NCBI RefSeq assembly: GCF_014805625.2
Contig: NW_023998433.1
Location: forward strand, 3,485,647-3,549,646
Length of the DNA: 64,000 nucleotides
DNA from: Glossina fuscipes
Taxonomy: Eukaryota > Arthropoda > Insecta > Diptera > Glossinidae
Direction of reading: 5' to 3'
Below the pieces are notes generated by a model, which worked only from the letters and a program-made list of their open reading frames with translations, did no database searches and had not been told where the DNA came from. The stretch's first letter is position 1. Each line of letters opens with the position of its first letter. Of the stretch, positions 53,801 through 64,000 are shown in pieces. The position numbers were made by a program, and so were the translations under genes.

Positions 53801-55908
53801 AAGATATTTACTTTAAATTTGAGAAAAAAAAAATTAGTATTGAAAACAGGACCAATCGGTCAAATAATATGTTAATGCAATGTAAACTGAGATCGCAAAC
53901 GTTTTCAAGAGCAAAAACAAAAGTGCGTTCAATTACAATAAACATTACGATAAAAATTGTCATGTAAATTTTATTTATTCATTTATTGTTTCTACCTTGT
54001 ATGAATATAAAGGCTGCCGGATAACTTAAATCATATACTCGCCTTTATTGGAAACGATGCCGTACTTGATATTTGAACCAGCTACTACTGAGTTTTGATT
54101 CGCGATGATGAGAATGTCATGTAAATTCAAAAAATTTAAAAAAAAACGCCCTTCTAACATTACCGATAATCAAAATGCTATTTTTTGGCTAAAAGGCTGG
54201 TAACACTCAGGACAAAGCTTCAGAAGCTTTATGAAATATGTTCATTCGCGATTAATATCACATCCCGAATGGATGTAGATATATCCGCCTGTTCTTCTGT
54301 CTATTCGTCTATGTGGATATGTGCGGTGGATATTTTTTTGGTCGCAACTATTAAAATAGCGAATTCACTTTTGGCAAAAACATTGGAAACGTTTGTACAC
54401 AGTGTGATATTGAAAATTAGCCAAGTCAGTCAAAAGATCTGCCCATATATTAAAACAAGCAGAGAACATCTCTATCTTAAAAATCTCCTTACTTAAACTA
54501 CGACATATAAAACGACGGAAACTTCCCAATATATTTTATCCCACAATATATTTATAAAAATGGGAAATATGGCCACGCCTATCAAATGCTATAAAACTCG
54601 GAAAGTGCAAAACACTCGGCCATTGCAGCGTCTCTCTCTCTCTCTCTCTCTCTTTGACAGTTTCTTAAGATTCCGATATCTGGAAAAAAGGTTTCTTATT
54701 GGTTCGTGCGAAAAAGCTTTTCGGCACACTTAATTTAATTACTTCCCTAATTATTTTATTTCTTTTTATTATTTTGCTATGTAGGCGTCGATTTGCTTAA
54801 ACAACTAGTTTTAATTATGTTCATTATTAGAATGAACATATATATTGTTAAGTCTTATATTTGAATTCGCTACTCTTCCGATCAATTATACGTAAATATC
54901 AATCCTATGTTCTTCGCTAAAAGACCGGAAGACACTTCTGACAATCCGACTTCCGACGGAAGATGCAAAACATGCTTCATCCAACGAATATATAATAAAC
55001 CCAATGTTTGCCAAATGACAAATTTTTTATGAGAGCGTTGAATGGATTTCTAATTGAGATTTCTCGTTTCTCATATTTGTTGTAAGATTAATGAGAAAGT
55101 GAGAAACTGCAGCCAGTGACCGAGTCCCTTTTCTTCATAAGTGTATTTCTTCATTATATTGAAAAGTTTCTCTGGCAAAACCAATTAAAGGTAAACGTGC
55201 AGTGTATTTTACATACACGTTGACCGAAATTGAAGAATTTTTGTACTGCTAAGCACCAGTTAAGTATTCTTAAAAATTTTACAGCGGATTATTATCCGCA
55301 AAGCTTATTAGCTTTGTTAACCTAACATTAAGTTTATTAGGATTTCTTGTTGTCGTATATATATTCATCTGTTGGTTAAAGTTGCTGTAAAATGATTCTT
55401 TTCATATTACAATTTGGCTTTACATTTTTTTAGGTATTCGAAGAAACAGGTTACGATATCACCGAATTAATTGTACCCAATGATTTTATTGAGGCTGTTA
55501 TCAATTATCAATACACACGCTTGTACATCGTGAGCGATGTTTCGTTAGAAACGAAATTCTCGCCGCGGACACGCAATGAGATTAAATGCTGTGATTGGTT
55601 TCCGATTGATTCATTGCCAGTCAATAAAAATGATGCCATATCAAAAGCCAAATTGGGCATAAATGCCAATTCATTTTTTATGATTATGCCATTTGTAAAG
55701 CGGCTCAAGAAATGGGTTAACGATAAACGCAACGGCGTAGAAACTAGACGCAAATATTCAGGCGGAAATAGTGGTGGCGCAGGAGGCATTTCGTCCGCTT
55801 CAACATCTCCATTAACTACTGCCGTTAACGGTGGTGGGCAAAACCAAAAATCCAATCATAGTTCTAAAAAACAAAGATATCAACGTAATAATAATAATAA
55901 TAATAATA

Positions 55909-55944
<36 letters not shown>

Positions 55945-57690
55945 GTAACAGTAACAACAACAATCACAATAATAATAATATAAATGATGAGAATAATGCC
56001 TTAAATAATGGTGCTTTATTGCAAGGGGCATCAACATACTCAACGTCCTCGTCCACTTCCTCCTCCTCATGTACTAATACTGCAATAACAATCATTACTC
56101 GTAATCATACATATAATGGCAACAACTACAACAATAACAACAATAATAATCATACAGGCTGTACAAATAATAATTATAATGCCTGTGGTAGAAATTCGAA
56201 TGCAACCTTTTCATCGGGAACAAATCGTTCTAAAAGACAACGCCATAAATCCATGGGTGATTTAGATGGTATTAGATTAATTAATAATTTTAGTAATTAT
56301 CAAAATCAAAGTAACTGTAAGTTAAAAAACAATAGCAGCAATAGTGCAGCAATTGCTGCAACTACACCATTGACAGGTTCTTGTACAACAAATTCAACAA
56401 CGACGACCCCAACGATTTATAACGTTGGCAATGGGAACGGTAATGGTAACCAGCAGAAGAATCATTTATCGAAAACTTTTGCTCACAGCAATAATGCACA
56501 AAACGGCGTTGGCAATTGTAATAGTGCTAGTAACAATTCTACAGCAACTACAAAACGTCAATTGTTCCATAGCCAAAGTCAAAATGGCAATATACAGCAC
56601 CAACAACAACAAGGTGGTGGTGAGAAGGTAGGTTGATTTTATTATATACATATATATATTTTTTTTGATCCATCCTTGGATGGCTTAATATCATTTGCAA
56701 GAACGTTCCAAGGCATACGTTTACTCTACGGTTTTTTTTGTTCGTTGCTTACAGATAATAAGTTCATTTGATTTGATACGACGGGAGAAGCAACAGATGA
56801 AAGCTGCCTTCGCTAAAGCTCAAAAACAGCAACAAAATCATAGTGTTGGTGGCGGTGGCGGCTTTGGTCGTGTGAGAGCTAAATCACAAAGTGACAAATT
56901 ATGTAATACGAATACTAATAATAATAATAATAACAATAACAATAATAATAATAATAATAATAATAACAATAATAATAATAATAACAGCTGTAAAAACGGT
57001 AAATGTTCAAGTCATTTGGGATACACCAATAATGGCAATAATAGTGGCAGTAGCATGCAACGTCTACAAAAACAAAAATCTATGATTGTAACTAATAGCA
57101 ACAACCAAAGTCAAAATAACAAAAACAATCATCGTTTAAGCAATAATAATAACGGTGGAGGTTGCGGCAGTAATGGAAATAATTATAACTACAATAGTTA
57201 TAAGACGTGTACGCCACCTGCTCTCAGTGGAGTCGATTTACTGGCTTTAGCTGCTACTGCAGCATCAAGTGTGACTAGTGCGTCACTGAAAAATTCTACT
57301 ACTAGTAGTTATCAGCATAAGCAAATCCAGACTAATTTAAGCGGTAAGCCGAGCACTTTCAATTCGACCAAGACGACAAAAAATCAAAAGCTTCGACCCT
57401 CATCAGTATCAATGCATTTGACTGAAAATGATGTTCGATATACTAATAGCAACAACAAGAACAACACCCATCCACAAAACCATATCAAAAGGGAATTATC
57501 CGACTTAACTGCCGGCATGCCACAATTGCAGAATCTGACTTCAGGCACTAATTTGCGCATATTAAAACGTTCCACTTCGCATCAATCCACTGTCCAGCAA
57601 CAGAGACCAATTATGCAGTTCACGCCCAATTTTAATTCATGGACTAATTTTACATTTACCAAAAATTTCATAGCCAACGTCTTTTGTTAA
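50821..57690 (+). CDS. Dcp2: mRNA-decapping enzyme 2 (Nudix), five coding exons
   Basis: Exons 50821-50872, 51493-52265, 52342-52560, 55434-56627 and 56755-57690 join in frame to 1057 residues. Dcp2 hydrolyses the m7G cap in cytoplasmic P-bodies, with Dcp1. An Asn/Thr/Gln-rich N-terminal extension (1-200) precedes the Dcp2 box A domain (about 205-275; [31 protein letters not shown]). The Nudix fold follows (about 276-410; [18 protein letters not shown]). The Nudix box GX5EX7REUXEEXGU is exact: Gly333, Glu339, Arg347-Glu348, Glu351-Glu352, Gly354, Tyr355. It is split after Glu348 by a 2873 bp intron. Box B-like text follows ([20 protein letters not shown]), then a long disordered tail with polyasparagine (about 500-531 and exactly 23 Asn at 801-823), ending in the conserved-looking [16 protein letters not shown]. 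The tail is longer than in other Dcp2 proteins I recall. The first exon (17 codons) rests on ATG plus good splice sites and is the least certain part. Confidence 0.93.
52860..53470 (+). repeat. Two diverged copies of a GGGCGTGGC-type repeat in Dcp2 intron 3
   Basis: About 52870-53100 reads TGGGCGTGGC, then GTAGGCGTGGCCTTTGACCT and TTTGAAGGTGATATCTTCGC. About 53215-53460 repeats the pattern as GTAGGCGTAGTC, GGCCTGTCCTTTAACCGATT and TTTGAAGGCGACGGCTTC. Such GGGCGTGGC-containing dispersed repeats are common in fly genomes. The class is not assigned. Confidence 0.55.
54150..54620 (+). repeat. Dispersed repeat remnant in Dcp2 intron 3
   Basis: Contains GTTCTTCTGTCTATTCGTCT and ATGGCCACGCCTATCA, the text typical of the same kind of fly dispersed repeats. 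The open frame at 54185-54496 inside it has no domain and is regarded as chance. Confidence 0.4.
54629..54652. repeat. (TC)n microsatellite in Dcp2 intron 3
   Basis: About twelve TC units. Non-coding. Confidence 0.85.
56917..56985 (+). repeat. Dcp2: Coding trinucleotide repeat: 23 consecutive Asn codons in Dcp2
   Basis: Twenty-three consecutive AAT/AAC codons (19 AAT, 4 AAC), encoding residues 801-823. A looser Asn cluster lies at about 55887-55985. The mixture of AAT and AAC means it is not a pure microsatellite, although length polymorphism is still likely. Confidence 0.9.
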
Positions 57691-60600
57691 AGAAGGGTCT
57701 CAGCAAACACATCAGTCCAAGCAATGAAATTCAAATTCATGCATTGTGAGTTTTCCTATTTTGATTTAAATATTTTTCTTTTTTTCCCTCTACAAAAAAA
57801 AAACAGCAATTTTTTACCTAAATATTTTTATATATATGCATATATATATATATATATATTTTTCATTTTTACTATTAATTTGCCTAAATCTGTCCTAAAT
57901 TTCTCATATCTGTTAAGAAACATTATTTGTTTACTATTTCTATCGTTTCTTTTTGCTAATCTTTTTTTTCGCATAAAACTATTACTTTACTTAGATTTTT
58001 TAATATTTACTTTTTAATTACACTTTCTAACAGGACCATTTGATTACATTTTAATCGTATTTTTTTATTTATTTATTTTTTTTCTTCTGTGGATCTTTTA
58101 TTATAAATTCCGAGACAATTAATTAGTATAAAATGTTTATCGTAAAACAATATTGGTTTCAATATTTAAATATTTATGTGTAAGTGTCTGTCCGGTAATT
58201 AATAAGAAACATAAACATTTTTTAAAGCTAACGTTCAAAATAGAGGATTCTTCAATCTGATTGTTAGAAACGAATAATGGTAACGTCATCCGAGATATTT
58301 ATGCAATTGTGTTGCAGCATGTTACAATTACTTCGAGCCATAGTTTTTTTTTTTGTTATATATATTAAAATCATAAATCATAAACTAAATGTTTTTGACG
58401 TTATACGCCAATGTAAAGAGTTCTGTAAAAAGATGAAAGCCAGCTTTAATCGATAAAAAGGAAAACAACTATTTTTAAGTCTTAAGTGTTGTTTTAGTTA
58501 AGAAAAAAATATCGGAAATGAATGTTGCTGGTTTTTCAAAGGTATCACTCGAGTTTTACGAGGCGATTGTGACACGACGTGGAGGTACTTATTATTACTC
58601 TTGTAGACGCAACAGAAAGTCTTTGTAATCCTATTCTTTATATCAAACTGAAAAAAATAATAACTATAAAGGTAGATATCAAAATGGATGGTGGAAGGAT
58701 GGTGGTGATAGTTGTAGTCTGGAGAGTGAGTCTTCTAAATATCATAAATAAACCAAAGAAAAAATGAATGACTGGATGGGCTATAAACGCATATCTTGCG
58801 AGTTTAAAAAGTCGCTAATATCGCATGAATTCGAAAAGTTCTTTAGCTTCACATAAAGAAAGAAGGACTTTTGAAAATAAATAGTAAAACTTGAATGAAA
58901 CAGTATAAGGCATTAACACTAGTTAACAAAGTTAATGCATTTTGGATGGATATATCTTTGAAGTGAATCCATCAGCAAGTAATTTATTATAATAATAGTT
59001 TTCTATTTTATCAGGTAGGTTAGATGGAAGACACTCAAAAAGCAAATTGCTTGAAAATGCGAAGAAGTTAAAGAATGAATTGAAAGATAAGAAGTGCGAG
59101 CAAAGCAAACATTAGCCACTTAAACATATAAATGGACGAATACCATAACAAAAAATAACATTTTATAATAGAAGAAATTAACAAACAAAACTTTGAATAA
59201 TAACGTCATCATCAAAGGGTTGATATTCATCTTTAAATGCATAAATTTTAGGCTGACGAGAGTTTACTAAAATGTAGTCACTCCTTCTTCCTCCTTCTCC
59301 AGCGGAAAAAGTTAGCTGCATATGTTATATAAAAATTTCCGGCGTTCTTCTCGATAAGAACATATTTCTCGGAATTGGAGTATACACCAACATAATGCAA
59401 TGAACTAATTCCTCTATATCGGTCAAAGTAGATTGATGTTAAAACGTTCTTCACGAAGATAGATCGATTGTCGCAAACAGTCTCGCGGGAGCACTATTAA
59501 GTAATTTGCACAAGGGCACAGAGCTGCCTAAAGAGCAATTGGATCAAATGATGAACCATTTGATAAAAGAAATTAATTGATTAACTTAATAATAGCACCC
59601 CCTTTCGTGCGTATATAAAGTTTCTTAATTATGAAGAGGAGCTGTACACATATCAGTTAGAAAGACAAGACTAATAAAGGTGTAAATAAATAAATATTGG
59701 CTCAACTTTGTTTAGCATGTAAACGATTTATCGAACTCTTACGTATTTTACGTAGTTTTTTCGTCCTTAAATGAATGCTTTCCTTTTCCATTGACGTATG
59801 GCGTTCATAGATCGGCGATTTGCCGATTAATTGAATTAAAAGAAATTTCTCAATCAACTTTATAAGGATTTATATAAAATTTGAAAATTTGAACTATATA
59901 AAATTTTTCAAATTTTATATAAAACTATATTAAGAGATTTTGAAAATTGCAATTTTAGAAATAAAATTTTATATGAAATTTAAAACAATTGCTAAATTTT
60001 ATATAAAATCTTAAAAATAAAAATGAACAAGAAATTTTTTTTTAAATTTTTTTGCTTAAAAATTTCTTTCACATACTCTTTAAGAAACCATAAGTTCTAA
60101 AGCTTTTATTTTCGTATGCATCGTAAGACCAAGCAAAACTGATGGATGGTAACATCCATTCACCAGTGAAATACTCTACTAACTATTGAACTACGCTGCT
60201 TTGGTTTCTTGAGTTATATGAAATGTTTTAAAAATTGAAATTAACATTTAAAGATATTTGCGCAAGAGTTTTGTAAAAATTCGTATTTAATTTTATTTTC
60301 AAATTGGCATTCAGCAGAGATATTTGCTTTATACCACTTAATAGTTGCTTAACCGGATTGACAGCACCGACAATATTAGGAACTATTATGCTGCAGCTAA
60401 GTAGGACACTTGAATTAGCAAACATTTCTACTGAATATGTGAAACAATTTTTCACACTAAAAAAAAAAAAAGACTCTTGAATGAAAGAATCAAATGAATT
60501 CAGATATTTCGGAGAACTTTCCGCCTTCGTGCCTTTGAAAATTTGAAAGTAAAAAAAACCCTTTCAGCATTTGATTCCACAAAAAATAGGAGATATAAGA

Positions 60601-62165
60601 TCTAACTCCTCCTGGGGAAATCGGCCTTTAGAGCCATCAACAACGAAGATAGTTCCCCATAAAAAAAGAGATTGAACAAACACATCTGTTAACAAAGGTA
60701 TGCTTGTGAATATCTAAAGCATAATTTAATCTGAAGAGGTATCTTTTTAAATACCATCTGGGGTAAAAAAAAACCGAAGAATATTTGGACAAAGTACAGA
60801 ATAAAAACAAATCATTAATAAAACTTTTATCCCATCACGTTGCTTTCTGTTTGTTTTTGTTTTTTCTTTTTTTCACATTTTTTTTATTATAATTATATAA
60901 AATAACAAAATGTCAACAGTTGCCAATTATAAGCTTTTTTATTGTATATCATAGCAATAATAGAAGTTAACTAAGTTTAAGTATTAGCACACAAAGGGTA
61001 TAATGACAACGCTACGTAAACAAAGGTTTTAAACGAAAAAGAGTGCGATTATAAGAGCAAAAGTTATTTTATTTTGAAAATAAACATTTTTTTTATCTTT
61101 TGTTGAAATTATTGAACAGGAGGAAATTTAAAAATTTAAAAAAAAATTTTTTCATGAGAAAGATTCATTTATTTGATTTAATTTGATGAATTTTTCTTTT
61201 TTTCTCTGAAGAACTTTTAAAAAACTTTTTACACAAAATATAATTTAACTTGAAAGTATTAAAAAACTTTGCTTTATCGCTTTGCGATATATTTTTAATT
61301 CAAAGTATATATGTGAGGGCACTATAAGCGTAACAGCTTTATAAGCGCACACATCATTTTTTATGACTTTTAGCGACTACGCTAACAAAAATTTTTAAAA
61401 CCTTTGTAAATGTCTATAAGTAAAGGGAATGCGGTAATGGAAGAAAGATAAATTTCCCCTTTTACCTTACAACAGTAGCGCGTATTAATTTAAAGAAAAA
61501 AAAATCCGCAATTGTTTGCTTTTTAAGCGTCTTTTGTTACTTCATAATGTATTTAATGAAGAAGAAGAAAAACAAATATAAGTAAGAATTGCAATGCATT
61601 TGTTTGTATTACACATTCATAAATTTATATGAAATCTTGTACCATCAAATATGTTATCAATTTACCCACCTACAGAGATCATAACAATGTATAAACAATA
61701 AAAAGAAAACCATTTAAACAATGTTTAGTTCTATTTGTAAGTTTTGCTGTCATCTCTAAAACCAGGTTTTTGTTTTTCTATAATTAATAATGTATAAAAC
61801 GAGACATGAGATGAAATGAGATGAGATGAGAGACGTTGAAATTCCTATATGCTTACTTTATTACAAGAATTTCGAATTTTATTGCCGTTTTTAATGCATT
61901 AATCTAAAGAAAGATTCATTTTATTTTGTACTTTTGACCAAAACAAAAAAATTGAAATAAAAAATACAAAAAAAAAAAATAATAAATAATAAAAACACGT
62001 TGCAGTTTCAATATGTAATAAATGAGCTGGGCTGTGACTCGAAATTTAATTACTTGTTCAATTTTTGTAAATTAAACCCTTCTAAAATTTCAATTTTTAA
62101 ACCCCACAGTTTGACGATGCTGCCGGGATCAAAAAATAAGTTCGGCTTAGTTTTTTTCTTCTTTA
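57691..62165. other. Dcp2 3' flank, gene-poor
   Basis: Begins with the Dcp2 3' untranslated region, whose end I cannot place: AATAAA-like motifs are too frequent. No domain-bearing frame was seen. A short (GATGA)n run lies at about 61808-61831. Confidence 0.4.
61806..61832. repeat. (GAGAT)n-type pentanucleotide repeat
   Basis: Imperfect GAGATGA/GATGA units. Non-coding. Confidence 0.75.
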
Positions 62166-62169
62166 ATTC

Positions 62170-62394
62170 TATTTATTTATTCTTCCAAATCTTTTTCGTC
62201 CCCTTATTAACAGTTTAGCCCGACGGAAAGTATTCACAGTGCATAACACCGTGATCGAATCGAAGAAAATTGGGAGTTGGGCGACATTTTTTCCGTCTTG
62301 GCTCAACTTTTATACAATATTCGTTCGACTGATTTGTTGTTTCCGAATCGTGTTCATAAATCCAAGTCTCGTCTTTCGTAATACTGCGATTCAT
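62170..62394 (-). mobile_element. mariner-type transposase remnant
   Basis: The minus strand reads NRSITKDETWIYEHDSETTN, then KVEPRRKKCRPTP, FDHGVMHCEYFPSG, a stop, and TVNKGTKK. Mariner transposases have ITGDETWvYgYDPETK, SSPRPKKaR, FFDyrGVVHHEFLPPG and QTVNKEYY in the same order. The first catalytic Asp (in DETW) is present. About ten residues before the second Asp block are missing, and the Gln of QTVNK is a stop. No terminal repeats were identified. It is a dead fragment. Confidence 0.85.
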
Positions 62395-64000
62395 GACCAT
62401 TTTGCATATTTTATGTTCAACGATACACATAGTAAAAATCGGGAAAAATATTTTTGTATCGTACAAAACCAAGCACAGCTGAAACACTAGTGATGTGAAA
62501 TTTGACACATATATCTATTACAGTTCTATCGGTTTAAGAAAAATAAGTTTTTAATATTCGATATGCCCAATATGTCTTGAATATTGGAATTTTTTCTATA
62601 GTTGAAGCACTCAGAAAAAGGCTTTAAAGGTCACATAAATTAGATTTATTCCTAAGTAAGACACAGTTCAAGTCAACAATCTTGCTCATCACAGATAATC
62701 TGTCGGTGGCAATACTTATCCAAAACCTACCACTTAATTTCAATCGGAGTACTATTAATAAAATAAACATAAGCACACTTACGGAGATAAGACTTACTAT
62801 ATATTTTTAATGTACCGAAGCATTAACCCAGCGGTCAAATTGCAAGCTTTCGAACCATTAATTATTGACCGCAGATGGGAAAAGTTGGCCTTTAAAGATA
62901 CATGCAAAAAAAACTTATAAGAGAAATTTGACGACAGAAGTCGTACTACCACTCATAATCCTTGCATATTAATTCCAATGTTATTGCACCACTACCCCAA
63001 AAACAACATCGAAAAAATGAAGATCAAAATATTTGCAAAAATTCACCTGGATCAAGCTTTTGCAACACACTAATTGATCCTTAACAAATATACTCCTACT
63101 CCGTAACTTCACAGCCGAGCTGTTCCTATGCCGGCTATATATAGATGCAAGTTTCATATGTTAAAGAGGACATATATATTTCTAATATATTGACGAAACT
63201 CCTGTGGGCGTTACGACTAAAGTACAGATTTTAATTCAAGGTGTTGAGTTCGACCAGAATTGCACCAAATTTCTTCATGTTTACAATATCTTCTTGAACA
63301 AAGTCGGGAATTACATAAATGTATGAAAATTGAGAAATTGCAAATGAAATATAATGTAGGAACATATTTCTGCAATATAAAACATAATAGGAAAACAGAA
63401 TTTAATAAAAACGATAAATCAGTGAAAATATTTCTCCAGCTATAGGAATATGTGTATAGTATGGTCGGTGCACACATAACATGGTTAATTCGGACCGTTC
63501 TATATCGAAATTGTGTTATACGAAACTTATTCATTCAAACTACAGAATAATTGAATTTAAACTTAGATGTAGTATAGTCAAGGCAATATGTATCGTGTTA
63601 TATCGAAAAAGAAGTATTAAGATGCAGCATTTTATGATGTAAAAAAAAAAAAAGAAATGAAAAATTTCAAAATATATAGTCAAAAATAATAATGAGTCAC
63701 AAAAATAATTCTCATCAGAAATGATAAGTAATGTATTTTTTTTTTGTCAAAGTTGGTCGAAATTCGCTTTATTAACGATAAAATAACAATAAAAATAAAA
63801 AGCAATCGAGAAAAAGTCCAGCGGAATACATATTTGATTTTTTGAAATTAAATAATCGGAAATTTTGTACCGTGTTGTGTACCGTGTACCGTTTCGAAAT
63901 CGTGTTTGACGAGTACCGTATTATACGACATACCTCGGTACAGCTTTTTCAAATAGAAATGTAATGTTGTAAAATGTTCACCACAGACGAAGGAATATTG
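62395..64000. other. Gene-free right flank
   Basis: No supported gene. Repeated ATATCGAAA / TCGTGTTATACGA / TACCGTGT text at about 63499-63530, 63590-63615 and 63865-63945 suggests the edge of another decayed mobile element, not identified. Confidence 0.35.

Noticed and set aside
55864..56070. Tyr-rich minus-strand frame
   Set aside because: Antisense shadow of the Dcp2 AAT/AAC codon repeat.

Overview
This is a piece of a fly (Diptera, Brachycera) nuclear genome. It is very AT-rich, rich in microsatellites, and has short introns (many 56-90 bp). Three conserved protein-coding genes could be recognised by reading the translations against remembered fly and human families. Their exons join in frame with GT/AG boundaries. 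Codon use and repeat style suit a calyptrate or tephritid-type higher fly, but the species cannot be fixed from this window.

Layout. (1) Positions 1-264, minus strand: the first 88 codons of an unrecognised, apparently secreted protein that runs off the left edge. (2) About 0.3-30.4 kb: a 30 kb gene-poor stretch holding decayed mobile elements. These are two internally deleted copies of one non-LTR retrotransposon family (12.8-16.0 kb, minus), a SINE with a tRNA-like head and the same 3' tail as that LINE (19.3 kb), a solitary copy of the tail (20.5 kb), a decayed piggyBac-type transposase (20.7-21.5 kb, minus), copies of an approximately 0.83 kb dispersed repeat with TACACCAC-type ends (5.9, 19.7 and 38.7 kb), and two unidentified degenerate reading-frame regions (25.2-26.0 and 27.2-28.1 kb). 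A 10-base N gap lies at 23684. (3) 30455-37213, plus: the 11-exon coding region of myopic (mop, the HD-PTP/PTPN23 orthologue), 1878 codons plus stop. (4) 43118-44979, minus: a two-exon Mgat4-type N-acetylglucosaminyltransferase, 600 codons plus stop. It converges with mop. (5) 50821-57690, plus: a five-exon Dcp2 mRNA-decapping enzyme, 1057 codons plus stop. It diverges from Mgat4, and a 2.9 kb intron full of repeats splits its Nudix motif. (6) 57.7-64 kb: gene-poor flank with a mariner-type transposase remnant at 62.2-62.4 kb.

The three genes do not form a pathway. mop acts in endosomal (ESCRT) sorting and growth signalling, Mgat4 in Golgi N-glycan branching, and Dcp2 in cytoplasmic mRNA decay. 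The points most worth following are the strongly degraded phosphatase active site of mop, the SINE/LINE tail sharing, and the dispersed 0.83 kb repeat family. I found no evidence of a novel defence-type or other undescribed gene system.
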